Assembly: GCA_965153355.1 (NCBI GenBank)
Contig: OZ231127.1
Span: 13,702,001-13,766,000 of the forward strand
DNA length: 64,000 nt
From: Flaccisagitta enflata
Taxonomy: Eukaryota > Chaetognatha > Sagittoidea > Aphragmophora
Direction of reading: 5' to 3'
The notes beneath the pieces are model-generated. The model had not been told where the DNA came from, did no database searches, and saw only the letters and a list, made by a program, of their open reading frames with translations. Made by a program: the position numbers and the translations under genes. The stretch's first letter is position 1, and each line of letters begins with the position of its first letter. Below are positions 1 to 12,439 of the stretch, piece by piece.

Positions 1-1
1 T

Positions 2-391
2 TTAGTCACATCCTTACGTCCTGATATGTGTATAATTGATGAGGTCCAGCGCATTGTCACTATTTTCGAGCTGACATGTCCGTGGGACAACAATATTGCG
101 AGAAGCCATTCTTACAAAGAGGAAAAATACGCGCCTCTTATCGCTGATCTTTCGCAAAATTTCTCTGTTTTTAATTACTCAATCGAGGTCTCTGCAAGAG
201 GCCAAATTACCAAAGACAATCGAACGCGCATTAAGGCTTTAATTTGGCGGTGTTGCCGTCAGCCAAAAGGTTTAGTGAAAAGTGTCATAGATTTAATGTC
301 TAAGGCTGCTTTATTGACGTCGTTTTCTCTTTTTAGCGCGAGAAAAGAGCCAGCGTGGACATCCCCTGGCCCTCTAGTCGTTCGTTCCTGA
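2..391 (+). CDS. Non-LTR retrotransposon ORF, C-terminal restriction-like endonuclease domain (5' truncated by window)
   Basis: The frame is open from base 2, so it began before the window; it ends in TGA at 389-391. The protein shows an RPD motif, then an ID pair, then FELTCPWD about 16 residues later, followed by HSYKEEKY and IEVSARGQ. This order (RPD, ELT, K) matches the PD-(D/E)xK restriction-like endonuclease at the C-terminus of R2/R4/CRE/NeSL-type non-LTR retrotransposons, which cuts the target DNA to prime reverse transcription. The RT domain would lie upstream, outside the window. The first ATG at 26 is internal to the domain and is unlikely to be a start. No poly(A) tail is obvious after the stop. 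The family is assigned from the motif, not from a search; the retroelement origin is likely and the exact clade is unknown. Confidence 0.6.
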   Translation, partial: LVTSLRPDMCIIDEVQRIVTIFELTCPWDNNIARSHSYKEEKYAPLIADLSQNFSVFNYSIEVSARGQITKDNRTRIKALIWRCCRQPKGLVKSVIDLMSKAALLTSFSLFSARKEPAWTSPGPLVVRS

Positions 392-1810
<1,419 letters not shown>

Positions 1811-2284
1811 GACAGTTAGACAGACAGACAGAAGGACAGACAGACATACAGACAAACGAACACACCGGTCAGAGAGAGACCAAACGAGGCAGAAAGACAC
1901 AGATACAGACCGCCTGACTGACATATCATTAAAGGTCTAGATTGCGATATGGGGGAAATCACATACAAGTCTAGACACATTTAAAATCTATTCTTACAAT
2001 GAGAGATTTTGGCTAATGATCTAAAATTCTCACGGATGCGTTGACATAAAAACCGAAATTCCCTTTTATCATGGACCAATTGCCAAAGGGTCATCAAGGC
2101 TGGTGGGGTCGCGGTTACAATGCATCGATCATGATCACCATCTAAGCTGTGTCATTCTTGAGTTTGAGATAGAAAATACTGGATACGCTCACATGGCTAG
2201 TCACAAATTATTCTTACGGTTCGAGGAATATGTCTGCGAGGTCAAAGGTGGCTCCTTGAAGCTTGTCAAGCTCCTCAAGCGCAG
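1811..2284. other. Unique sequence, no feature seen
   Basis: A short degenerate CAGA-rich tail of the microsatellite is followed by AT-rich unique DNA. Nothing here is supported as a gene. Confidence 0.4.
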
Positions 2285-3650
2285 TCATTGAGCCGTAAAG
2301 ACGGGGTAAAGAGGGTTTGTGCCGTTAAGACGGGGGAAAGAAAGTTTGCACCATTGAATGAGGTAAGAAGGTTTGCATCATTAAGATGGGGAAAGAGGGT
2401 TTGCATCAGTAAGATGGGGTAAAGAGGGCTTGCGCCATTAAGACTCGGTGGAGAGAGTTTGCACCGTCAAGGCAGGGGTAAGAGGGTTTGCACCGTTAAG
2501 ACGGGGTAAAGAGAGTTTGCACCATTGATTGAGGTAAGAAGGTTTGCATCATTAAGATGGGGAAAGAGGGTTTGCATCGGTAAGATGGGGTAAAGAGGGT
2601 TGGCACTGTTAAGACACGGTGGAGAGAGTTTGCACCATCAAGGCAGGATTAAGAGGGTTTGCACCGATAAGACAGGGTAAAGAGAGTTTGCACCATTGAT
2701 TGGGGTAAGAAGGTTTGCATCATTAAGATGGGGAAAGAGGCACTGTCCGCCAGAACACGGAATGAGTTGACCTGAAATGATTGTCTACAACTCTGATAGG
2801 TTTTGAGACCTTGTGATGTGTATAATACATATGTGAAAAAAACTAAATCATTTTTGGGGCGCTTTTTGAAATATATACAAAAATAGTACAAATTTAATAC
2901 ATTTTTCATCTTAACTCATTGTAATGATTTATTTTAGTATTTTTGACCGCAGATTTGGACTCAGTGGGTGGCTTGCGGTTCGTTTGATATGTCACACTAT
3001 ATACTTTTGACAAAGAAGTAAAAACTTATTTTTTTATAAAATCATTTAAAATAAATGTATTTTATAGCAATATGATGAAAAAATTAACTTTTAATTTCTT
3101 TTTCAAAAATATATAGTGTGACATATCAAACGAACCGCAAAGCACTCGCTGAATCCGAATCTGCAGTCAAAAATACCAGAAAAGATCATCACAAAGAGTT
3201 ATGATGAAAAATGTACTAGATTTACACCATTTTTGCAAATATTTCAAAAAGCGCCCCAAAAGTGATTTAGTTTCCTTTAGATTTATATTGTAAACACTAC
3301 AATGACCCAAAAACTAACAAAGTGATCATACTACCTCAACTCATTCCTTGTTTTGGCTGGTAGTGGAGGGTTTGCATCAATAAGAGGGTCGGCACCGTTC
3401 AGACACGGTGGAGAGAGTTTGCATTGTCAAGGCAGGGTTAAGAGGGTTTGCACCGATAAGACAGGGTAAAAAGAGTTTGCTCCGCTGAGAGGTAAAGAGG
3501 ATAAAGGGGTAAAGAGGGTTTGCACCATTGAGATGGGGTAGGAAGGTTGGCACCGTTAAGATGAAAGAAAGTGGGTTTGCACCGTTCAGACAGGGGTAGG
3601 AGAGTTTGGGTGAGCACTGAGCAGGTAAGTTGACGATTGTCCACTCTGTC
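2285..3650. repeat. Tandem array of ~28-31-bp units with ~171-bp higher-order period, split by a MITE
   Basis: Units of the form TTAAGACGGGGTAAAGAG-GGTTTGCACC repeat over 2285-2740 and resume at 3366-3650. Diagnostic variants such as GCACCATTGA recur at 2348, 2519 and 2690, giving a higher-order period of about 171 bp. The array is interrupted by the foldback element at 2741-3365. Minus-strand ORFs here are by-products of the repeat. Confidence 0.85.
2741..3365. mobile_element. Foldback MITE with CACTG termini and GAGG target duplication
   Basis: Both ends start CACT and share GGAATGAGTTGA near the tips. The two arms of about 300 bp are reverse complements, the inner part (TTCGTTTGATATGTCACAC) nearly perfectly, and they meet near 3050. 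GAGG flanks the element at 2737-2740 and 3366-3369. The uninterrupted array reads AAAGAGGGTTTGC, so the empty site can be inferred. CACTG ends with a 4-bp duplication resemble Chapaev-type (CMC) transposons; that family call is inference. It has no coding capacity, so it is non-autonomous. Confidence 0.8.
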
Positions 3651-4610
3651 ATTAAACACCCTGTAAAGATTAGATATAAGAAAGGCTTATTATACGCAAT
3701 ATAAACAATTTAAATGTGTCGACCCCCTTTCATACCCAAAATATGTATATCTCTAACGTCTACAAATCGTTTTGGTGACATCACACCCGGGCTGACTTGA
3801 ATGTCAATTTATGTGGTGATCTTCGCAAAGGGAATGGCAACCAGCTCTGATCATATTTTCAAACCACGTTGTCGTCGTAGTCATTGTCGTCGTCGTTGTC
3901 GTCGTAGACGTCGTTGTCGTGGTAGTCATCGTCGTCGTCGTCGTCGTCGTTGTTGTCGAGTGTCATTGTTTGCTTGACAAATGGTGTACTTAGAGACTTA
4001 CTCAGCGTATTTCGGAGCAATACGTGCCCTAGTCTCAGAATAGACGAATTGTACACGTGTCTTGTTTATTGAAGACACTCAAAAATGATGAAGATTCTCG
4101 TTATGATCAAAAAGGCGCGTGCTCGCAGAAACAACAATAACACGCAGATGCACACGTAGACGTACACGCAAACGATCACATATGCACTTACACTCAATCG
4201 CATATATGCAAAAGTAAGCATTCAGAAACATGCACACAGAGGCACAAACACGCAAACGGCCACACGCGCAAGCACTCACACACAAGCGCACATGCTTAAG
4301 TAAGCTGTAGGCACTAACGTGTGAATGGCCGCACTCGCTAGCCACGCACGCGCAAACAACGAAAGTGGTTGCATGCATGAAGCACTTACACGCACACTCA
4401 TGCAAGCGCACTCACACAGGCAAACTAATGGAAGCGCACTCACAAAGGCACACTCATGGAAGTGCACTCACACAGGCACACTCATGCAACGCACTCACAC
4501 AAGCACACCAGCGCATGAACGTGCGCGTTCATTTATGTATATCCCAAACTGGCAGCTTCCCTCAGGGGAATCTTCAATCACATGGGACGAGGCTTTCGTG
4601 ACGAGAAGAT
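3651..4610. repeat. Trinucleotide (GTC)n-like tract and degenerate CACTCACACAGG minisatellite
   Basis: Positions 3868-3958 are an imperfect GTC/GTA trinucleotide run. Positions about 4110-4530 contain a degenerate 22-24-bp minisatellite rich in GCACACTCATG and CACTCACA. No gene is visible in the rest. Confidence 0.6.
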
Positions 4611-5515
4611 CTCTCCGCGCTTCAACCAAACTTTACGGATCATTTTACAACATCTAACATGGACTCTTTCTTAACATCCGCAATGTCCATTGATCATTCT
4701 AATTGTAGAAAGGCAACCAAACTCCACGGATTATTTGACAACATCTAACATGGACACTTTCTTAATATCCACTATATTCTTTGATCATTCTACTGGTAGA
4801 AAGGCAACCAAACTCTACGGATCATTTGACAACATCTAACATGGACACTTTCTTAACATCCACGATATTCTTTGATCATCCTACTGGAAGAAAGGCAACC
4901 AAACTCCACGGATCATTTGACAACATCTAACATGGACACTTTCTTAACATCCACTATATTCTTTGATCATTCTACTGGTAGAAAGGCAACCAAACTCCAC
5001 GGATCATTTAACAACATCTAACATGGACACTTTCTTAACATCCACTATATTCTTTGATCATTCTACTGGTAGAAAGGCAACCAAACTCCACGGATCATTT
5101 GACAACATCTAACATGGACACTTTCTTAACATCCACGATATTCTTTGATCATTCTACTGGTAGAAAGGCAACCAAACTCCACGAATCATTTGACAACATC
5201 TAACATGGACACTTTCTTAACATCCACTATATTCTTTGATCATTCTACTGGTAGAAAGGCAACCAAACTCCACGGATCATTTGACAACATCTAACATGGA
5301 CACTTTCTTAACATCCACTATATTCTTTGATCATTCTACTGGTAGAAAGGCAACCAAACTCCACGGATCATTTAACAACATCTAACATGGACACTTTCTT
5401 AACATCCACTATATTCTTTGATCATTCTACTGGTAGAAAGGCAACCAAACTCCACGGATCATTTGACAACATCTAACATGGACTCTTTCTAAACACCCCA
5501 ATATTCTTTGATCAT
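4611..5515. repeat. Satellite array, ~90-bp unit, about 10 copies
   Basis: A unit of 90-91 bp containing GGCAACCAAACTCCACGGAT, AACATCTAACATGGACAC and TTCTTTGATCATTCTACTGG repeats at 4713, 4803, 4894, 4985, 5075 and onward. Copies differ mostly by single bases (for example ACTATATT versus ACGATATT), so the array is fairly homogeneous. The first and last copies are more diverged. Confidence 0.93.
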
Positions 5516-5551
5516 TTTATAAGTCCAACCAACTCCTCCCTTAACCATAAG

Positions 5552-5740
5552 AAGGCCGTATACACGGCTATCGAAGTCGCGTGCGGATGGGCAGGGGTGG
5601 TGATAAAAAGCATTTTGGCAGGAGCGGTGATGCAGAGCCGAAATCGCCGAAAAAGCAAAGTGTTACCGACCAACCGACCAACCTACCGACCAACCGACTG
5701 ACGTAGCGGATTGTAGAGTCGCGTGCACGCGACTAAAAAA
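5552..5740 (+). repeat. Family-1 dispersed repeat, complete copy
   Basis: The copy begins AAGGCCGTATACACGGCTA, then GTCGCGTGCGGATGGGCAGG. The body contains GACCAACCGACC runs. It ends with the 18-bp perfect palindrome AGTCGCGTGCACGCGACT at 5717-5734 followed by an A-tract. This is one of the clearest copies in the window and serves as a reference for the others. Confidence 0.8.
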
Positions 5741-6179
5741 TCTTCTTTACAGCCATTGTCATCAATTCACCGAGGTGATGAAACTGAATGGTGTCGATGG
5801 AGATAATGGAACTCATTTTGTCTTTATTGGTTCTTAAATCCATCCCCAATTCGGTAGTCAAGGCCATAAGAATTCGAGTCATAGATATCATTTGCTGGTT
5901 CATGTGAAGGCCACGCAGACTGACGGTCTGATCTCGACCGTTATGACCTTCGCAAAAAAAAAAAAAACGGTTCCACTCACTGAGATAAAAACACGCGTTC
6001 ACATTCGTCAAGATCGAAAGGCAAGAACATGTCAATAGTATCTGTATTAGCTTGCCCCTACCAAGCCACATTACAGCCCCTGCCAACCCGCACTGCTGCC
6101 CCGCCCAAGCGCCAACATCTACTCACTGGCAGTGTACCCGGCCTGGTTCTAACATAAGATGAATTGAATGTGCAAAAAA
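5741..6179. other. Unique sequence, no feature seen
   Basis: Apart from an A12 run at 5946 there is no recognisable signal. A 117-codon minus-strand ORF (5733-6086) starts inside the adjacent repeat and has no recognisable domain, so it is not called. Confidence 0.4.
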
Positions 6180-6935
6180 AAGGCCGAATATACCGCTAAC
6201 CATGTCGCATGCAGGTGGGCACTGAAAAAAAGCAGTAAGAAAACAGACTATCCAAGCATTTGACCAGGGGTGCAAAAAGAAAAAACGCCTTAAAACCTAG
6301 GAGTTGTGGACCAACATACCAACAGACAGACTGCTTCACGGACAATGCGGGTTATAGAGTAAACAAGGTCATCAGACCTAAGTCGCGTGCGTCGTCACTT
6401 TCAGAAAAGTCAGGCAGACAGACAGATGAACAGACTTAAACTTTTATATTAAAAATACCTTTGAACTAGCTGTTTACTTGTTAAAGATTCTTGTCAAATG
6501 TTCAAAAACTCAAAAAACACAGAAAACCTTAAAAACAACTTCGTGACTAACCCACTGACGGACGGACGGACGGACGGACGGACAGACGGAGGGAAGAGAG
6601 TGATGGACAGAAAGTGACTTAAAGAGTCTTAAAAAATTGTATGAATGACAAAAACATTTATAGATATTTGTAATGTTTTTAAATTGGATGGAACGCCCTT
6701 TAAACAAGTTTGTGACAACAGACGGACAGACCAACGGACCAACTGACCAACAAAAAAGTGGCTTATAGAGGTTTATGAATGTCTAAAAAACATTCAAAAA
6801 CATTTAAAATGGCTTTATTTAGTATAAAACGCCTTTAAACAGTTTTGTGATGGACGGATGGATGGACGGACCGACCGACCGACGGACCAACGAACCGACC
6901 GAAAAGTGGTTCATAGAGTCGCGCAGCACGCGACT
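6180..6935. repeat. Cluster of degenerate family-1 repeats
   Basis: Three partial copies lie head to tail. One at about 6180-6360 starts AGGCCGAATATACCGC and ends GCGGGTTATAGAGT. A second runs to a (GACG)n stretch at 6555-6590. The third ends with GACCGACCGACGGACC and GAGTCGCGCAGCACGCGACT at 6917-6935. Tandem AAAAACATTTAAAA-like motifs fill the middle. Confidence 0.65.
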
Positions 6936-7080
6936 AAAAAAGAGGCAGTAAAAACTAACCTAAACTCGATGGTTGACAGTTTGGAGGAAAACCGAAAACG
7001 GAAACCAAAAGTTTTCTCGTGTTTCTCGCGGGAGATCAATTTTGGGAGGATTTCCTTGAAAATTCGCCGAGAAACGAAAT

Positions 7081-7810
<730 letters not shown>

Positions 7811-8031
7811 CCTCTCCTAGGAGGATACCACGTCTCCACTTTTGGGATGAAAGCTTGAAAGTTTTTTCGATATTGAGGATACACACATGGAGCTTTACAT
7901 GCACTTGAAAGATGATATTGGGGGTCTAGAGTGTAAAGGAAGCGGAAGAGGATGAAATTGTTGCAAAAAAAAAAAAGGCAACAGGAGGGAGAAAACGCGT
8001 ATGTGTAGTTGTGGTACATTTCACATCTCTC

Positions 8032-8117
<86 letters not shown>

Positions 8118-8542
8118 AGTCTGTTTGTCTGTCTGCGGGTGAGTTTATGTTTGTGACAAGATCAAGTCACCATGACAGCGATAACATAAAAGATAACAAC
8201 AACGACAATAAAGGAAACAACAAAGGAAACAACAACGATGTAAACAACAACAACAAAAAAGCAACGATTTGAGCATGTTCTACATGAAAAAAAAGGCCGA
8301 TGAGGACGTGTCAAGAAAATATGCAAAGAAATGTTAAAATAACAACAACAAAAAAGAGAGAAAGAAATGTTTGCTTCCCATATTTGGATATTTGGAGAAG
8401 TGAGAAGCTTGAGATATATCAAAAGTTGTCGAGGAGAATCATGGATGCAGTTTTGTCATTTCAGACATAAAATGAAAGCGTTCTTGTAAGCACGTAAAAT
8501 GTCTTTATAAATGGAATGATAGTGACAACTTATCCGTCCGTT

Positions 8543-8602
<60 letters not shown>

Positions 8603-8670
8603 CGTACGTGTGCGCCTGTGTGTCCTTTTCTTGGTGTGTTTGACTGTGTATGTCTGTGTTTGAGTGTCAG
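7811..8670. repeat. Two (TG)n microsatellites and an (AAC)-rich tract in unique DNA
   Basis: (TG)n occupies 8035-8117 and 8542-8600. Positions 8190-8260 are rich in AACAAC. Intervening sequence is AT-rich without a supported gene. Confidence 0.85.
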
Positions 8671-8765
8671 TGTTTGGGAGGCGGTCAATTTTCAAGCCAC
8701 CTCCACCGCTTTCGCTTTATTTCGCAGTTTGAACACTGGTAGCGGTAAACCTTTTCACATCCCTG
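8671..8765 (+). other. Possible exon upstream of the ZP exons (weak)
   Basis: An AG at 8669-8670 precedes an open stretch with biased, non-repetitive composition, ending at a GTATGT donor at 8766. It encodes a peptide containing FQATSTAFALF and TGSGKPFHIP. Its 3' phase (one leftover base) does not match the start of the exon at 9341, so a further exon would be needed between them. It is listed only as a candidate. Confidence 0.2.
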
Positions 8766-9087
8766 GTATGTGTTATGGTGCCTGCATTTCAGCGTTTGTT
8801 TGTTAGCGTTTGGGTTTGTCTTATATCATGTATTTATTTCATGGACACATTTTTTGGTGCATCAACGCATCTCTATAAGCGGTTGTATCTGTCCGTTGGT
8901 CGGTCGGTTGGTCGGTTGATCTACACGGCGCACCCACTGGCCTAGTTGGCCTTTTTCCCCATAGATCCTGACCGAGCGCAACGTGATAAATCGATACTCA
9001 GATATTCCGTCCATTTAGTCCAGGCTTTTAAAAAAAAGCATCGGCGATTCTGCAGCAAAGCCTGAAAATTTGCATACAGGGTCAGTT
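8766..9087. other. Unique sequence with a small family-1 remnant
   Basis: CTCTATAAGCGG and GTTGGTCGGTCGGTTGGTCG at about 8870-8935 are a family-1 end and body fragment. Nothing else is supported. Confidence 0.45.
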
Positions 9088-9213
9088 TTTGATGTTGTTG
9101 GTATTGTTGCTGTTGTTGCTGCTGCTGGCATTGGTTGCTGTTGTTGTTGTTGCCGTTGTTGCTGTGGCTGTTGCTGTTGTTGCTGTTGTTGTTGTTGTTG
9201 TTGTTGTTGCTGT

Positions 9214-9254
<41 letters not shown>

Positions 9255-9255
9255 C

Positions 9256-9291
<36 letters not shown>

Positions 9292-9300
9292 CGTCGTTGC
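9088..9300. repeat. Long (TTG)n / (CTG) trinucleotide tract
   Basis: About 210 bp of TTG with interspersed CTG, just 40 bp before a ZP exon. It yields poly-Leu, poly-Val, poly-Asn and poly-Thr ORFs in different frames that are not genes. Confidence 0.93.
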
Positions 9301-9340
9301 TGGCAATGATAATCATTTATGCAACGTTTTTCCTGTTCAG

Positions 9341-9504
9341 ATAACGAGTGCTACTGTGGGTGATCTGGTGAGGATTAGAATCGACGCATCTACTTCCCGG
9401 TCAATCGGGTTTTCTACCATCGGCGTCACCGGATGTGCAGCCTACGATGGAAACCCGGCAGACGACAACGCAACTTACAGCTTTAGTCTCATCGGAGTTA
9501 ATGG
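9341..9504 (+). CDS. ZP-domain protein, internal exon (C-terminal half of the domain)
   Basis: The exon lies between a TTCCTGTTCAG acceptor and a GTAAAA donor. It is open in a frame starting exactly at 9341 and encodes 54 codons plus two bases. The peptide contains GDLVRIRIDAS, a Cys in VTGCAAYDG, and an NATYS glycosylation-type site. Joined to the exon at 11740 the phase is preserved (2+1 bases), and the next residues continue with a Cys, as in ZP domains. ZP-domain proteins are secreted or membrane-anchored extracellular polymers (egg coats, cuticle, mucus housings). The ZP-N half, signal peptide and membrane anchor are not found in the window, so the gene is partial here. The name is based on the domain pattern seen across both exons. 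Confidence 0.6.
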
Positions 9505-11739
9505 GTAAAAACAAGTGTGGCATTCATGTGATAACTGAAGTGAGGGATAAAGACTCGGTTCGTTACGTTGTCAGCCATGGGCAAGGGCCGTGATCCGATG
9601 TATCGGAATTCAACAGAATTGAAATGAAGATTATATAAGTATTTCGTCAGAAGTTGTGACGTATTACAAAGAGAGTTTTTGAACTGAGATACAATGAATA
9701 ACTCAATGAGGCCAAATAGACCAAGATGCGCGTCGGACCGATACTACGCGAATTAAAACAAGGCCGGATACACGGCTATCCTTAGTCGCGTGCAGGTGGG
9801 CAGGGGCTGTATTTGAGGTCACTTGATCATTTGGGCGGGAACAGGGAGGCTAAAGACTGCAACAGGTCGCCCAAGGGCAATATGTGTCAGCGATACCTGC
9901 CGCCCTGCTTTGAGTGATTGTGAATTGGAGGCCATCTGGCCGTAAATACAAGAACAGCTGTGCTGTCATAACTTGCTTGATTTTAATCGCAGAGAGATGA
10001 TTTTTTTTCAAAATTTGAATCTTCAAAAAATCTATCAAATGAGACCAAGCTGGTTCCTGTATCTTTATTTGTTTAGAAATGAGAGCCAAATGAATAAAAC
10101 ATTTGCTTTTTGCAAGTGTGGTTGAGCAAATCTTTCTTCCTTTATGGAGAATGGTGCACTGGCACACTTTGCCAGATATACTGTAAGATCGATGAGCTAA
10201 GCTCGTCAACGGTTAGCCTACACACGTACATCCATTTTGATTTAATCCAATTGAGAACTCTAAGATTCAAACAAAAAACCTGCAGAAACAGGGGAAAACA
10301 TCATGCAAAGCAGGGCTGAAATGAATGGCATAAATGGTTTGAAACAATATCACTCCAGAGTACCTCCCAGCTTCTCTACGAGTCAATGCCAAAGCATTTT
10401 AGTGGTGGATGCCCAACATGGTCATACTAAATATAAGATGCAGTCTGATATATTTGCTGCTCACTTCTTGTCAATAATTCAACTTGTACACCCACTGTTC
10501 TTATATTTATGGCCAAGATGGTAAGGGGAAGCAGGGCAGCTTTCCCGAAGGGGACGAAGTTCTGTAGAACACAGTACAGTGGGACTTTTGTTCGTCCTGC
10601 CTGAAGAAGTGGATGCGATGCTATAGAGGGCTGACTGAAGGCCTTCAAGAGCCTAAACTGAGGTCTACACAGGCTGATGTTGGGCCTGAAAATGCCAACT
10701 GGAAGCTTGGGAGGGCTGACTTGAGTATTAAGAGAGTTGTATTAAGGCTTGAAAGGTCATAGTACTGATTTAAAGCCTGAGAGCAATAAATTGAGGCTCA
10801 GATAGCTGGATTTGAGGCCTGAGAGGCCTAGTTTGAGGCCTGAGAGGTTGGATTTGAGGCCTGAGTGACGGATTTGAGGCCTAAGAATTTGGATTTGAGG
10901 CCTAGGAAGCCTAATTTGAGGCCTGAGAGGCCAGGTTTGAGGCCTGAGAGGCTGGATTTGAGGCCTGAGAGGCCGGATTTGAGACCTGAGAGGCCAGATT
11001 TGGGGTCTCAGGGCCAGATTTGAGGTCTCAGAGGTCAGATTTGAGGGCTGGGATTTGGGCATATAGGCTGAGTTTTGAGCCTCCAGGCTGGGGTTTGAGC
11101 TTAAAGATAGAAATTTGGCTTGAAGGGTAGGATCTGGGGCTTTGGGCCTTGAAGCAGAAATTTGAGCCTCGCGGCTGGGATTTGGGTGTCCAGACTGATG
11201 GGCCTCGATGTTGGGATTTAGGCCTCAAAGCTGGGATCAAGGCCTGGAGGCAGGGATTTGAGTCGGGGGGGGGGGTGTTGCAGAAGGGGGAGAAGAAGAA
11301 GGAGAAATTTCCCAAGTGACTAATTGTCCTATTTGATTTCAAAATACTTGATAGAAACTTAGACCATTGCAAAGCCCTTGGGTAGTGCTTTCATTTGGCT
11401 CCAATCTGCCATTTTCTTATTTCTTTTCATATAAGGATGGCATAAGAAAGAGTAAAAACATTGACATTATCAGTTCTTTGATACTATTGATCAAGAGCAT
11501 CATCACACAATAGAGTTAGACTTCGACAAGCTGTAACTTTTAACCCGGGATTGGACTAGAATGGGAGGAAATTCATATTTCTGCAAAACTACTCCAACAA
11601 AAGAATGTTTGAATATTTTTTTTTCGCGTTGTAGCACAGGTGATTGACTCCCTCGAATCTAATGTCCTTCTTGCTCCCACATCCAAAACATACTCTAACT
11701 TAGGTAATCTGATGTTCTTGCGTTCTATTATGCACACAG
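9505..11739 (+). other. Inferred intron of the ZP-domain gene
   Basis: GTAAAA at the start and TGCACACAG at the end. Within it lie a family-1 fragment (9757-9845, AACAAGGCCGGATACACGGC) and a large family-2 minisatellite repeat (about 10525-11330). No other exon is apparent. Confidence 0.5.
10525..11330 (+). repeat. Family-2 dispersed repeat with internal minisatellite
   Basis: A degenerate core GGGCAGCTTTCCCGAAGGGGACGA at about 10535 is followed by an imperfect ~20-bp minisatellite of the form GGATTTGAGGCCTGAGAGGC over about 10780-11255. A G-rich strip and GAAGAAGAAGGAGAAATTTCCC close it at 11265-11312. The order matches the copies at 26793 and 33311. Confidence 0.7.
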
Positions 11740-11947
11740 ATGCAACGACGCGCCGAGTTTCTACGACCCGTTCAAAGCTGCTGCGGGCGATCCGGTTGCA
11801 ACGGCGCCTTTCTATGGAATGCACGTGACAAACGCCGTCGCGATCTCAGACCACTTCAAGATATTCAAATTCCCAGGGCAAAACAAGGTCTGGTTCAAAT
11901 GCTCCCTCTTCTTCTGCGTTGGAGACGCCGACGACAGATGCATTCAC
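11740..11947 (+). CDS. ZP-domain protein, exon with ZP-C conserved cysteines
   Basis: Flanked by a TATTATGCACACAG acceptor and a GTGAGA donor. The frame is set by the previous exon (one base completes the split codon) and runs 69 codons to an exact codon boundary. The peptide carries the ZP-C hallmark: an aromatic FKIFKF strand, then VWFKCSLFFC, then DADDRC, giving the C-x4-C spacing followed by a further Cys. An internal CNDAPSFYDPF segment precedes it. This is the strongest host coding evidence in the window and the reason for placing the organism among animals. The next exon is not certain; the donor is immediately followed by a (GA)n tract. The exon at 21442 starts in a compatible phase but shows no ZP features. 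Confidence 0.68.
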
Positions 11948-11957
11948 GTGAGATGAG

Positions 11958-12360
<403 letters not shown>

Positions 12361-12439
12361 CGAGAGGTAAACAGATAGTGAGAGACAGTGACAAACAGAA
12401 ACAGACGTCGGAAAGCCTGAGATTGAACTATGCCACCCC

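Noticed and set aside
5733-6086. 117-codon minus-strand ORF
   Set aside because: Contains a poly-Phe run from an A-tract and starts in a dispersed repeat.
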